Shown in pieces: positions 1 to 8,596 of a DNA stretch of 64,000 nucleotides. Location of the stretch: the NCBI RefSeq assembly GCF_017744045.1, contig NZ_JAGHRD010000001.1. One strand, 5' to 3'. Position 1 is the stretch's first letter; each line of letters begins with the position of its first letter. Position numbers and translations under genes: made by a program. Below the pieces are notes generated by a model. It saw nothing but the letters and a program-made list of their open reading frames with translations. It made no database searches and was not told the origin of the DNA. The stretch is from Pelagimonas sp017744045 (GTDB lineage Bacteria > Pseudomonadota > Alphaproteobacteria > Rhodobacterales > Rhodobacteraceae).

Positions 1-2
1 CA

Positions 3-788
3 GCCGCTGATTATGAACGTGTCTTGCTGGAACAGGTCGGTGCGGCTTTGCCCGAAAGCGGACAGATCCCGGTGATCGTTTGCGGCATGGCTGGCTCTCG
101 TCAGGGCTGGCGCGAGGCCCCCTATGCCAGCACCCCCTGCGAAGCGCCGTCGCTGGCGCAAGCCACGCAGGTGGCAACGGCTGATGCGCGGCTAGATGTA
201 CGTATTCTGCCCGGGATCAAACAGGAGCGACCCGCAGATGTCATGCGCGGCGAGGAAACCCAGATCGCGGGGTTTCTGGCGCAAGAACCTGACTTTGACG
301 GCGTGCTCTGCCTGCCCGGCACCCATAACAAATGGGTTCATATCAGTGCCCGCGAGGTCGTCAGCTTTCGCACCTTTATGACAGGCGAGCTTTTTGCCCT
401 AATCGGGGGGCAATCAGTGCTGCGCCATTCGCTTGGCGATGATGGCTGGGACGATGCCGCCTTTCTTGATGCTGTGTCGCAAGGCATGTCACACCCGGCG
501 GCACTGGGCTGTGATCTCTTTGCGTTGCGCGCGGAATCGCTGCTGCAGGGGCTCAGCCCTGCCACGGCCCGCGCCCGCCTGTCGGGCCAGTTGATTGGCA
601 TGGAGTTGACCGCCTCGCGCCCCTATTGGCTGGGGCAGGATGTGGTCGTTCTGGGCGAAAGCGGTATTGCCGGGGCCTATATGAAAGCGCTGGATGCCCA
701 GGGCGCGATGCCGCGCTCGGTCTCGGCCGCTGATATCACCTTGCGCGGGTTAACCGCCGCCTTTGAGACACTCAAGGAAACAAAATGA
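3..788 (+). CDS. dgoK: 2-dehydro-3-deoxygalactonokinase (5' end outside window)
   Basis: The enzyme phosphorylates 2-dehydro-3-deoxy-D-galactonate in the De Ley-Doudoroff route of galactose breakdown, in the cytoplasm. The reading frame is open to the first base of the window and the N-terminal phosphate-binding part typical of this kinase family is missing, so the gene starts upstream. A TTG at 24 is only an internal codon. The visible part carries the family's CLPGTHNKWV stretch and a C-terminal VVLGESG glycine-rich segment. Its TGA overlaps the ATG of the following aldolase gene, so the two are translationally coupled. The identity is supported by both sequence and neighbour. Confidence 0.9.
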   Translation, partial: AADYERVLLEQVGAALPESGQIPVIVCGMAGSRQGWREAPYASTPCEAPSLAQATQVATADARLDVRILPGIKQERPADVMRGEETQIAGFLAQEPDFDGVLCLPGTHNKWVHISAREVVSFRTFMTGELFALIGGQSVLRHSLGDDGWDDAAFLDAVSQGMSHPAALGCDLFALRAESLLQGLSPATARARLSGQLIGMELTASRPYWLGQDVVVLGESGIAGAYMKALDAQGAMPRSVSAADITLRGLTAAFETLKETK

Positions 789-1390
789 GCCGTGAAATCA
801 TTGCCATTCTGCGCGGGCTGACCCCGGCAGAGGCCCTGCCCATCACCGATGCGCTGATCAATGCCGGGATCACCAAGATCGAAGTGCCGTTGAATTCGCC
901 CGACCCGTTTGACAGCATTGCGGCGATGCGCGCTCATGCCGGGGATCGCGCCGTGATCGGTGCGGGCACGGTTTTGGAGGTCGCTCAGGTCGAAAAACTG
1001 GCTGAAATTGGGGCGCAGATGGTGGTTTCGCCCGATTGCTTTCCGGATGTGATCCGCGCCACCAAGGCGGCGGGCATGCTGTCTTTTCCCGGTGTGATGA
1101 CCCCGTCCGAGGCGTTCAGCGCCTTGCGCAACGGTGCGGACGGGCTGAAGTTCTTTCCCGGTTTCAAACTGGGTGTGGACGGGCTTAAAGCGCTCAAGGC
1201 GGTGTTGCCGCCTGCGGCCAAGACCTATGCCGTGGGCGGTGCAGGCCCGGCCAACTTCTCGGACTGGGTTGCTGCGGGTGTGAGCGGCTTTGGTATCGGC
1301 TCCAACATTTACAAACCCGGCTACAGCGCCGGACAGGTGGCCGAATTGGCCGCTGAGATCGTCACCGCCTATGACGAGGCTTTTGCATGA
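785..1390 (+). CDS. dgoA: 2-dehydro-3-deoxy-6-phosphogalactonate aldolase
   Basis: A class I KDPG/KDPGal aldolase of 201 residues, the usual length for the family. It cleaves the kinase product into pyruvate and glyceraldehyde 3-phosphate. The sequence opens with IIAILRGLTP and shows the conserved GAGTV segment, the VSPDCFPDV segment, and the KFFPGFKLG segment that contains the Schiff-base lysine (family knowledge). It overlaps dgoK by 4 bases upstream and the beta-galactosidase gene by 4 bases downstream (ATGA in both cases), so all three form one tightly coupled operon. The pairing with DgoK favours the galactonate rather than the gluconate enzyme. Confidence 0.92.
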   Translation: MSREIIAILRGLTPAEALPITDALINAGITKIEVPLNSPDPFDSIAAMRAHAGDRAVIGAGTVLEVAQVEKLAEIGAQMVVSPDCFPDVIRATKAAGMLSFPGVMTPSEAFSALRNGADGLKFFPGFKLGVDGLKALKAVLPPAAKTYAVGGAGPANFSDWVAAGVSGFGIGSNIYKPGYSAGQVAELAAEIVTAYDEAFA

Positions 1391-3321
1391 AGCGCACGCT
1401 TGGCACCTGTTACTATCCCGAACATTGGCCCGAAGAGATCTGGGAACAAGACGCCGCCCGCATGGTCGAGGCTGGACTGACCTGGATCCGTATCGGTGAG
1501 TTTGCCTGGTCCCGGATTGAGCCGACCCCGGGCGATTTGCACTGGGACTGGCTGGATCGCGCCATCGAAGTACTCGGCAAGGCTGGGCTCAAGGTGGTGT
1601 TGGGCACGCCCACCGCCACGCCGCCGCGTTGGGTGGTGGACAAGCATCCCGATATGCTCGCCGTGGATGCGAACGGCAATCCGCGCAAGTTCGGTTCGCG
1701 TCGGCATTATTGCTTTAGCCATGCAGGGTATCTCAACGAATGCCGCCGCATCGTTGGTTTGGTGGCGGAACGCTACGGGGCGAATCCTCATGTGGCGGCC
1801 TGGCAGACCGATAATGAATATGGCTGCCACGATACGATCATCAGTTATTCCGATGCGGCGCGTGATGCTTTCCGCGACTGGCTGCGCGCGCGGTATGACA
1901 GTGTTGAGGCGCTGAACGCGGCCTGGGGCAATATCTTTTGGTCGATGGAGTATAACAGTTTTGACCAGATCGACCTGCCCAACCTGACGGTGACCGAGCC
2001 GAACCCGGCCCATGTTATGGCCTTTCGTCGCTTTTCCTCGGATCAGGTGGTGGCCTTCAACAAGGTGCAGGTTGATATCCTGAAACGGCACACTGCCGCG
2101 CCGATCGCCCATAACTATATGGGGCGGATCACCGATTTCGATCACTATGATGTGGGCGCAGATCTGGAGATTGCGAGCTGGGACAGCTATCCGCTCGGCT
2201 TTCTTGAGGATCGCGTCGGAGCAAGCCCGGAACAGCAGCGTGACTATGCGCGCCAGGGCGATCCGGATTTTCAGGCCTTTCACCATGACCTTTATCGTGC
2301 CGTGGGTGCGGCCAAGGGCAATCAACCCGTGGCGCAGGGCCGTTGGTGGGTGATGGAACAACAACCCGGCCCGGTGAACTGGGCTCCTTACAATCCATCT
2401 CCGCTGCCCGGCATGGTGCGGCTCTGGACGTGGGAGGCCTTTGCCCATGGGGCCGAGGCCGTGTGCTATTTCCGCTGGCGTCAGGCCCTTTTTGCGCAGG
2501 AACAGCTGCATGCGGGGCTGTTGCGCCCTGACAGCGTGGATGCCCCGGCGATCCATGAGGCGCGGCAGGTTAGGGATGAGCTGATAAACGCGCCAGAGGT
2601 GCAGCCGAAGCAGGCCCCTGTGGCGCTGGTCTTTGACTATGCTTCGGATTGGATGTGGGCGACGCAACCGCAGGGGCAGGGGCTGAGCTATTTTGGCCTT
2701 GTTCTGGATACCTATCGCGCCTTGCGTCGGGCTGGTTTGACCGTCGACATTCTGCCGCTTCGTGCCGAAGCTTTTAACGGCTACAGGGCAATCTTTGTCC
2801 CCGGTGTCATGTATCTTTCGGATGAGATAAAAGCGGCACTCAGCGCGAGCAAGGCGCAGGTCGTTCTTGGTCCGCGCACCGGCGCGCGCGACGCGGATTT
2901 TGTTATGCCACACGCGCCTTTGCCCCCGGCCATGCCAGGGCTGGATGTGACCGTGTCACGGCTGGAAACCCTGCGCCCCGATATGCCTATAGCCTTGCAA
3001 GGTGGCGGTGCGATCACTGGCTATCTCGAAGAGCTCGAAGGCAGTGCCGAAACGCTGTTGAGGACCGAGGCCGGGGCCCCGGTCGCCATGCGCCAAGGCA
3101 ATCTGACCTACATGGCGGGCTGGGGGGATGGCGCGGCGATGGATCGCTTGGTTGCGTTGATCGGAGCTGCTGCGGGACTGGAGTTGCGCCAACTGCCCAA
3201 AGGCATCCGCACCCGCGACACTGCGACGGAACGGTTTTGGTTCAACCACACAACCGAGGCGGTTGAAGTCGAGGGTGAAATGCTGCCCGCTGCCGGTGTA
3301 CGTCGCGTCGCTCTGACCTAG
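1387..3321 (+). CDS. Beta-galactosidase, glycoside hydrolase family 42
   Basis: A 644-residue GH42 enzyme, the normal length. It hydrolyses beta-galactosides to galactose, which the two upstream genes then help degrade. It begins LGTCYYPEHWPE, the GH42 N-terminal signature. The expected acid/base is Glu144 in TDNEYG and the expected nucleophile is Glu324 in MEQQPGPVNW. A central trimerisation-type domain and a short C-terminal beta domain follow. No signal peptide is visible, so the enzyme is probably cytoplasmic and acts on imported oligosaccharides. The ATG overlaps the dgoA stop. Confidence 0.93.
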   Translation: MKRTLGTCYYPEHWPEEIWEQDAARMVEAGLTWIRIGEFAWSRIEPTPGDLHWDWLDRAIEVLGKAGLKVVLGTPTATPPRWVVDKHPDMLAVDANGNPRKFGSRRHYCFSHAGYLNECRRIVGLVAERYGANPHVAAWQTDNEYGCHDTIISYSDAARDAFRDWLRARYDSVEALNAAWGNIFWSMEYNSFDQIDLPNLTVTEPNPAHVMAFRRFSSDQVVAFNKVQVDILKRHTAAPIAHNYMGRITDFDHYDVGADLEIASWDSYPLGFLEDRVGASPEQQRDYARQGDPDFQAFHHDLYRAVGAAKGNQPVAQGRWWVMEQQPGPVNWAPYNPSPLPGMVRLWTWEAFAHGAEAVCYFRWRQALFAQEQLHAGLLRPDSVDAPAIHEARQVRDELINAPEVQPKQAPVALVFDYASDWMWATQPQGQGLSYFGLVLDTYRALRRAGLTVDILPLRAEAFNGYRAIFVPGVMYLSDEIKAALSASKAQVVLGPRTGARDADFVMPHAPLPPAMPGLDVTVSRLETLRPDMPIALQGGGAITGYLEELEGSAETLLRTEAGAPVAMRQGNLTYMAGWGDGAAMDRLVALIGAAAGLELRQLPKGIRTRDTATERFWFNHTTEAVEVEGEMLPAAGVRRVALT

Positions 3322-3352
3322 ACTTTTAAATGAAAGCACCAGTCAAATACTA

Positions 3353-3378
3353 ATCCCCGGACCTGATAATCCGGGGAT
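3353..3378. terminator. Hairpin between convergent genes
   Basis: A perfect 8-bp stem ATCCCCGG/CCGGGGAT with a 10-base loop lies between the convergent beta-galactosidase and rlmN genes. Neither side has a long T tract, so it is a probable rather than certain bidirectional terminator. Confidence 0.55.
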
Positions 3379-3384
3379 ACGATC

Positions 3385-4575
3385 TTAGCTTCCCAAACCC
3401 GCCTCAGCCTCGATCTGCTTGCGCGATTTGCGTGCGCGCTCGGTGGCTGATTTCAACTGACCACAAGCGGCCATAATGTCTTCGCCCCGCGTTTTGCGGA
3501 TGGGCGAGGCATAGCCCGCCTGATAGATGATATTGGCAAAGGCGCGGATGCGGTTGTTGGATGACCGCTTATAAGGCGCACCGGGCCATTCATTGAACGG
3601 GATCAGGTTGATCTTGGCCGGAATGTTAAAGCGCTTGATATGGTCAATCAGACGATGCGCGTCTTCGTCGCTGTCATTCACCCCAGCCAGCATCACATAT
3701 TCAAAGGTGATGCGTTCGGAATTGGACGCCTTGGGATAGGCGGCCAGCGCCTCAAGAAGTTCATCGATATTCCAACGTTTGTTGATCGGGACCAGCACAT
3801 CGCGAGTTTCATTCGTGGTCGCGTGGAAGGAAATAGCCAGCAGACAACCGATTTCTTCAGCCGTGCGCGCAATCTCTGGCACAACGCCAGAGGTTGAAAG
3901 GGTAATGCGCCGGCGCGAAAGTTGAATGCCTTCGGGATCCATGGCGATCTTCATCGCGTCACGCACATTGTCAAAGTTGTACAAAGGTTCGCCCATGCCC
4001 ATCAGCACAATATTGGACAGCAGACGCGTCTCATCTTTGGGGGCACCGGGCACTGGCCATTCGCCCAAATCATCGCGCGCCATCATTACCTGACCGATGA
4101 TCTCACCGGCGGTCAGATTGCGCACCAGTTTCTGTGTGCCGGTATGGCAAAAGGAACAGGTCAGCGTGCAGCCCACCTGAGACGAAATACACAAGGTGCC
4201 GCGATCTTCCTCGGGGATATAGACCACCTCGACCTCATGCCCGCCGGCGATGCGCACCAGATATTTGCGCGTGCCATCTTCGGACACCTGCTTGGACACC
4301 ACTTCGGGGATCTCGATCACGAACTTTTCAGCCAACATGGCGCGATAAGGCTTGGCCAGATTGGTCATGCTGTCAAAGTCGCGCACGCCCCATTGATAGA
4401 TCCATTGCCAGATCTGCCCAACCCGCATCTTGGCCTGCTTTTCCTTGGTCCCGGCCTCGATCAGTACGTTGCGCATCTGCGCGCGTGTCAGACCAACAAG
4501 GTTCTTTTTCTCCCCCTCCGGCAATTTGCGGGGGATCGTCATAACATCCTGCGTGATCGGGGCATCGGCGGGCAT
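3385..4575 (-). CDS. rlmN: Dual-specificity 23S rRNA/tRNA adenine-C2 methyltransferase RlmN
   Basis: A radical-SAM enzyme that methylates C2 of A2503 in 23S rRNA and A37 in some tRNAs. The 396 residues are typical of alphaproteobacterial RlmN. The SAM-binding cluster is visible as CTLTCSFC (Cys136, Cys140, Cys143). The C-terminal Cys371 in MAACGQL matches the methyl-carrier cysteine of the family. The N-terminal accessory domain includes the KQAKMRVGQIWQWIY stretch. The start at 4575 leaves the conserved ITQDVMTIPRKLPEGE beginning intact. The gene is monocistronic and faces the galactose operon. Confidence 0.96.
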   Translation of the reverse strand: MPADAPITQDVMTIPRKLPEGEKKNLVGLTRAQMRNVLIEAGTKEKQAKMRVGQIWQWIYQWGVRDFDSMTNLAKPYRAMLAEKFVIEIPEVVSKQVSEDGTRKYLVRIAGGHEVEVVYIPEEDRGTLCISSQVGCTLTCSFCHTGTQKLVRNLTAGEIIGQVMMARDDLGEWPVPGAPKDETRLLSNIVLMGMGEPLYNFDNVRDAMKIAMDPEGIQLSRRRITLSTSGVVPEIARTAEEIGCLLAISFHATTNETRDVLVPINKRWNIDELLEALAAYPKASNSERITFEYVMLAGVNDSDEDAHRLIDHIKRFNIPAKINLIPFNEWPGAPYKRSSNNRIRAFANIIYQAGYASPIRKTRGEDIMAACGQLKSATERARKSRKQIEAEAGLGS

Positions 4576-4664
4576 GGCTGTGCTCTCTGGCTGAGTCTCA
4601 ACAAGGTAAGGGGCGCGTTTACACGAAAAGATGTGAAAAAGAAAATGAAATTGAAGGGCAAGGT

Positions 4665-4686
4665 AACTGACAGGCTGTTGTCAGTT
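4665..4686. promoter_or_regulatory. Perfect inverted repeat upstream of ABM/WYL pair
   Basis: AACTGACA-N6-TGTCAGTT lies 45 bases before the ABM-protein start. An 8-bp perfect dyad with 6-base spacer in front of a gene pair that includes a DNA-binding regulator suggests an operator for that regulator. This is inference from position and symmetry only. Confidence 0.5.
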
Positions 4687-4730
4687 GGGCTCTGCCAAAA
4701 CGCGGACAGACATCAATACAGGAGAAAGTT

Positions 4731-5036
4731 ATGTCAGTCCTCGAAATCGTCCGTTACCGCGTAAAAGAAGGTGTCACCCCGGAGCAGGCCACTGCTGCCT
4801 GGGAAAAATCGCAAAGCTTCGCTCTTGCCCAGCCGGGCTTTGTCTCACGTAAACTGGCCCATACCGAAGACGGAGTCTTTGTTGATATCGTCGAATGGGT
4901 CGACATGGCCGCCGCCAAAGCCGTGCTTGAGGAATTCAAGGTCGACAAATATCCGCAACTGGGGGACCTTGTTGCTATTTTGGATGATGAGACAATCGAA
5001 ATCCAACATTTCACAGTGTTGGGCAGCGAAGGATAA
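4731..5036 (+). CDS. ABM-like (dimeric alpha/beta barrel) small protein
   Basis: A 101-residue cytoplasmic protein resembling the antibiotic-biosynthesis-monooxygenase/DABB ferredoxin-like fold. It has an N-terminal strand (MSVLEIVRYRVKEG), the PGFVSRKL turn after helix 1, and a VDIVEWVDMAAAKAVLEEF segment that fits strand and helix of this fold. A good Shine-Dalgarno (AGGAGAAAGTT before the ATG) sets the start. The next gene, a WYL regulator, begins 9 bases after its stop, so the two are co-transcribed and the regulator may control this operon. The substrate cannot be told from sequence. Confidence 0.75.
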   Translation: MSVLEIVRYRVKEGVTPEQATAAWEKSQSFALAQPGFVSRKLAHTEDGVFVDIVEWVDMAAAKAVLEEFKVDKYPQLGDLVAILDDETIEIQHFTVLGSEG

Positions 5037-5045
5037 GGCACTGTA

Positions 5046-5750
5046 ATGCGGCGCTCCGACCGTCTTTTCGAGATCATCCAGATCATCCGCGATGGTCGCC
5101 TGCACAAGGCGCATGACCTTGCAGAGCGACTCGAAGTGTCGGTGCGCACCATCTATCGTGACCTTGATACGCTCACCGCATCCGGCATCCCGATCGAAGG
5201 CGAACGGGGTGTCGGATATATCCTGCGCGCCCCGATCTTTCTGCCCCCGGTGACGTTGACCCAGGTCGAACTCGAGGCGCTGCACCTTGGTGCGGCCCTT
5301 GTCCAGCGCAGCGCGGACCCAGAGCTGCAACAAGCCGCCCGCAATCTGGTCGCCAAGGTGGACCAGGTCATGCCAGAGGCGCGCAAACCCCCGGATGCGG
5401 GCTGGGGCATGGCGATTTTTGGGTCCGATGACATTCAGGCCGGTTTTGCCTTCATGCCGTTGATCCGCAGCGCCATTCGCGAAAAACAGGTCCTGACTTT
5501 GGATTACGCCCGGGCTGATGGCCGAACAAGCCGCCGCCATATCCGCCCTTTGCAAATGGAATATTGGGGCGCGGTCTGGACCTGCACCGCGTGGTGTGAG
5601 ACCCGCAATGACTTTCGCGTTTTTCGCATTGACCGCATGTGCGGCGTGCTCAAGGCGGATCGCATGTTTCAGGACGAACCGGGCAAAACCCTGGGGGATT
5701 ACGTGTTGCGCGAAGGCTATGCCGATGAACAAGAAAAAGGCGCAATCTGA
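5046..5750 (+). CDS. YafY-type HTH/WYL transcriptional regulator
   Basis: A 234-residue DNA-binding regulator. Residues 1 to about 60 form an HTH_11-type winged helix (RLFEIIQIIRDGRLHKAHDLAERLEVSVRTIYRDL). From about residue 135 there is a WYL domain (LTLDYARADGRTSRRHIRP, then a YWGAVWTCTAWCETRNDFRVFRIDRM segment), thought to sense ligands. It sits directly behind the ABM-domain gene, and a perfect dyad at 4665-4686 in front of that gene is the obvious candidate operator. Confidence 0.9.
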   Translation: MRRSDRLFEIIQIIRDGRLHKAHDLAERLEVSVRTIYRDLDTLTASGIPIEGERGVGYILRAPIFLPPVTLTQVELEALHLGAALVQRSADPELQQAARNLVAKVDQVMPEARKPPDAGWGMAIFGSDDIQAGFAFMPLIRSAIREKQVLTLDYARADGRTSRRHIRPLQMEYWGAVWTCTAWCETRNDFRVFRIDRMCGVLKADRMFQDEPGKTLGDYVLREGYADEQEKGAI

Positions 5751-5775
5751 ACCGCGCCCTTTTACTCTGTCAAAG

Positions 5776-5861
5776 TTTCTTCTTGGTCCAAATATTCTGG
5801 GGGTGAATGGAGCCTTCAGGCTCCAGAGGGGGCTAGCCCCCTGACCCGCCCGCCGCAGGCG
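5776..5861 (-). repeat. TATTTGG-tailed element plus 64-bp two-hairpin repeat, copy 1
   Basis: Read on the minus strand, this stretch follows the IalB-like gene with a GCCTGCGGCGGGCGGG segment, then the hairpin GGGGGCTAGCCCCC, then GGAGCCTGAAGGCTCC, then CCCCCAGAATATTTGG followed by ACCAAGAAGAAA. The part from about 5798 to 5861 is repeated at 19738-19801 with one visible difference. The hairpins probably end transcription of the IalB-like gene. Confidence 0.85.
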
Positions 5862-6398
5862 TTACCCGCAGCGTTTGCCCGCATCCTCAACCGCAGCTGT
5901 AAAGCCCAGCAACGAGAACGTATCCTTGGTGATCGTGCCACGCTTGGATTTCGCTGTCAGAACCGCATTCGCGCCACGTTTCATCGCAGTTACGATTTTG
6001 GCGTCATCCTGTGGCGTTGCAGGCCAAGCCCATTCACCCTCGGTGTAAAGCTCGAACTGGGTGCCGCCGATATTCATGTTGACGGTGGAGCCTTTGGCAA
6101 AAGGATAGCCGCCGGTAAAGGCCAACTGACCGGTCACGCCCGCTCCGGGACGGAAAAACACCATCAACAGGATGTCACCGCGGGTCACGGATTTGATACG
6201 CCCCGATGCATCCGTGTTCACGCTTTCCTTATAGGTCGACACGGCCCAGCATTCCTTGGGGCTGTCACCCTCAAAGACCGACCAATCCGTCATTGCATCA
6301 ACACGGTTTGTGCTTGTTTCCTGTGCGACCGCCATGTTTGCGGTCAGCAACAGTGCGGCTGCACCGGCTTTGAAAACCCGACCAAGACCTGAAATCAT
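5862..6398 (-). CDS. Invasion-associated locus B (IalB) family protein
   Basis: A 178-residue exported protein. Residues 1-26 are a signal peptide (ISGLGRVFKAGAAALLLTANMAVAQ) and the mature part has the IalB fold pattern with DWSVFEGDSPKECWAVS near the start and KRCG at the end, so two cysteines may form a disulfide. IalB was named in Bartonella, but in free-living Rhodobacteraceae the family is common and its role unknown. The ATG at 6398 is chosen because a GGAGG lies 9 bases before it and it places the signal peptide correctly. A longer frame to 6464 lacks both. Confidence 0.82.
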   Translation of the reverse strand: MISGLGRVFKAGAAALLLTANMAVAQETSTNRVDAMTDWSVFEGDSPKECWAVSTYKESVNTDASGRIKSVTRGDILLMVFFRPGAGVTGQLAFTGGYPFAKGSTVNMNIGGTQFELYTEGEWAWPATPQDDAKIVTAMKRGANAVLTAKSKRGTITKDTFSLLGFTAAVEDAGKRCG

Positions 6399-6569
6399 TC
6401 CTGCAGCCTCCAGCTGTCTAGCCTCTTCACTCTTGCCGCGCTTGTGCCAGATCTTTTGTTCCAAAGACAGCGCACGACTTTTTTCTCTCGACGGCGGGAC
6501 AATAGCCTGAAAAAACCAAAAACGAAAAGCCCTGTTGGCAGATTATTGCTTAGCAATGAGGAAACTAGG

Positions 6570-7574
6570 ATGTGTGCAGCCGAAGCTTTGGTCGAAATCC
6601 ACCGTGGGCCATTTTTGGAAAGCCAACATATGGGGCATGCGGTCATCTGTGATAGCACAGGTGGTATCATTGAGGCCTGGGGCGATCCTGAGACAATTGT
6701 GTTGCCCAGAAGCTCTGCCAAGATGATTCAAGCCCTGCCTTTGGTCATGTCCGGGGCTGCCAAGGCCTTTGGCATCCGTCAGGATCGGCTGGCTCTTGCC
6801 TGTGCGTCGCACCAGGGGGCACCTTTGCATGTTCAGGCGGTCAATACCTGGCTGGCGGATCTCGGCCTTGGGGATGGTGATCTCATCTGCGGGACCGAAG
6901 CCTCGCGCGATAAGGAGTTGCGGTTCCAGATGATCCGTGACGGTGAAACCCCGTGCCGCGTTCATAACAATTGCTCGGGCAAGCATTCCGGGTTTCTGAC
7001 CTTGACCAAACATCTTGGGGCAGGTGCGGATTATGTCGATCCCTGCCATCCGGTGCAGATGTCTGTGCGGGATGCGTTTGAAGACGTGACCCAGATGGAG
7101 AGCCCGGGTTTTGGCATTGACGGCTGCTCGGCCCCGAATTTTGCCACAACCATGCATGGTATGGCGCGGGCCATGGCCTATTTCGCCAGCGCGGGGCAGC
7201 GCAATGACACGATGTCTAACGCGGCGGGGCAGTTGGTCGAGGCGATGATGGCCTTCCCGGAATTGGTCGCCGGGGAAACCCGCGCCTGCACCCATCTGAT
7301 GCGCGCCGCACAGGAGCCACTGGCGATCAAGACAGGGGCCGAGGGCTATTTCGTCGCCATTCTGCCAAAACGCGGGATCGGCATCTCGCTCAAGATTGCA
7401 GATGGGGCGACCCGTGCCTCCAATTGCGCGATTGCCGCCATTCTGGTGCGGCTTGGCGTGTTGGATGCGGCGAACCCGGAGGTGAAACGCTTTCTCAACC
7501 CGCCAGTTAAAAACTGGGACGGTTTGGTGACGGGGGAAATACGGCCAGTGGCTGGGTTGACCGGCGCGGCTTAG
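6570..7574 (+). CDS. Asparaginase, type II family (Rhizobium-type)
   Basis: A 334-residue member of the thermolabile Rhizobium-type asparaginase family (AnsA-like, unrelated to E. coli AnsB), cytoplasmic. Conserved stretches are VEIHRGPFLESQHMGHAV, LPRSSAKMIQALPL, CASHQG, NNCSGKHSGFL and GIDGCSAPNF, which carry the catalytic serine/lysine/cysteine residues of this family. The start at 6570 has GAGGAAACTAGG in front. An upstream in-frame start at 6444 would add 42 residues unlike any family member. It is divergent from the IalB-like gene. Confidence 0.9.
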   Translation: MCAAEALVEIHRGPFLESQHMGHAVICDSTGGIIEAWGDPETIVLPRSSAKMIQALPLVMSGAAKAFGIRQDRLALACASHQGAPLHVQAVNTWLADLGLGDGDLICGTEASRDKELRFQMIRDGETPCRVHNNCSGKHSGFLTLTKHLGAGADYVDPCHPVQMSVRDAFEDVTQMESPGFGIDGCSAPNFATTMHGMARAMAYFASAGQRNDTMSNAAGQLVEAMMAFPELVAGETRACTHLMRAAQEPLAIKTGAEGYFVAILPKRGIGISLKIADGATRASNCAIAAILVRLGVLDAANPEVKRFLNPPVKNWDGLVTGEIRPVAGLTGAA

Positions 7575-7584
7575 GGTTCTGATC

Positions 7585-8448
7585 TTAGATGAAATCTGCC
7601 TTGGCATAGCCTTGCAAATAGAGCAGGGCGGTCAGATCGCCGTGATTGACCCGCAGGTTACACTGCGCTTGCACGCTGGGTTTGGCGTGCAAAGCCACGC
7701 CCATCCCGGCGCGGGTCAACATGCCCAGATCATTGGCCCCGTCGCCAACCGCGACCACATCAGCCTCGGAAATCCCAAGCTTGGCGGTGATCTGTTCCAA
7801 CGCCTCGACCTTGGCCTCGCGCCCCAGGATCGGGCGGCCCACCTCGCCGGTCAGCTTTCCATCTGCCACGAGCAATGTATTGGCGCGGTTTTCGTCAAAG
7901 CCGAGCATCTGTGAGACGCGCGAGGTAAAGGCGGTGAACCCGCCCGAGACCAGCGCCGCATAGCCGCCATCCTGTTTCATGGTCGCCAATAGGGGCTTGC
8001 CGCCAGGCATCAGGGTGATGCGATTGGCGACGACCGTGTCGATCACGCTTTCGGGCAGATCCTCGAGCAAGGCAACGCGTTCGATCAGCGCCCCGTCGAA
8101 ATCCAGCTCGCCATTCATGGCGCGGGCGGTGATGTCTTTGACATGGGCACCAACGCCCGCCTCTTCGGCCAGTTCGTCGATGCATTCCTGCTGGATCATG
8201 GTGCTGTCCATATCGGCCAGAACCATGCGCTTCTTGCGCCCGGCCTCGGGGAAGATGTTCAGGTCAACCTGATCTATCAGCGAGGCGCGCACCTCTTCGA
8301 AATTCTCCGGCGCTTGCGCCAGCGGGAATTCCGCCGCCTCGCCCTCGGACAGCCAGATCGCGACCCCGCCGCCCCAGGCATTGCGCAGGTTATCAACAAG
8401 CGCGGTGTCGAGAGTGCCGGGTTTGGCGATGAGAGAGACGATCAGCAT
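7585..8448 (-). CDS. serB: Phosphoserine phosphatase SerB
   Basis: The last enzyme of serine synthesis, a HAD-superfamily phosphatase of 287 residues. The nucleophile motif is DMDSTMI at about residues 78-84, motif II is the VSGGFT segment, and motif III/IV is VAVGDGANDLGML near the C-terminus. The N-terminal 70 residues form the ACT-like part of long SerB proteins. It converges on the asparaginase gene, with 10 bases between the stops. Confidence 0.95.
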   Translation of the reverse strand: MLIVSLIAKPGTLDTALVDNLRNAWGGGVAIWLSEGEAAEFPLAQAPENFEEVRASLIDQVDLNIFPEAGRKKRMVLADMDSTMIQQECIDELAEEAGVGAHVKDITARAMNGELDFDGALIERVALLEDLPESVIDTVVANRITLMPGGKPLLATMKQDGGYAALVSGGFTAFTSRVSQMLGFDENRANTLLVADGKLTGEVGRPILGREAKVEALEQITAKLGISEADVVAVGDGANDLGMLTRAGMGVALHAKPSVQAQCNLRVNHGDLTALLYLQGYAKADFI

Positions 8449-8541
8449 GGGTCAGGCACCTTGGGCAGCTATGGGGGCTCATTCGCGGCGGGTTTTGGCA
8501 TGGGATGCCCCTCTTGGCCAGCGCTGAGGGGGAGAGGGGAG

Positions 8542-8561
8542 AAAATTTTTGCAAAAATTTT
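8542..8561. repeat. AT-rich perfect palindrome
   Basis: AAAATTTTTGCAAAAATTTT is a 20-base perfect palindrome in the gap between serB and imuB (8449-8596), in an otherwise G+C-rich neighbourhood. It resembles the palindromes at 43079, 49302 and 62438 in having AAATT arms around a two-base GC/CG/TG centre. Confidence 0.7.
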
Positions 8562-8596
8562 GCGCCAGGACGCGCTGTTTCAGAACCTCGGGAACG

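Noticed and set aside
1369..2913. Minus-strand open frame of 514 codons opposite the beta-galactosidase gene
   Set aside because: It is the shadow of the GH42 gene, with no recognisable domain and no ribosome-binding site.
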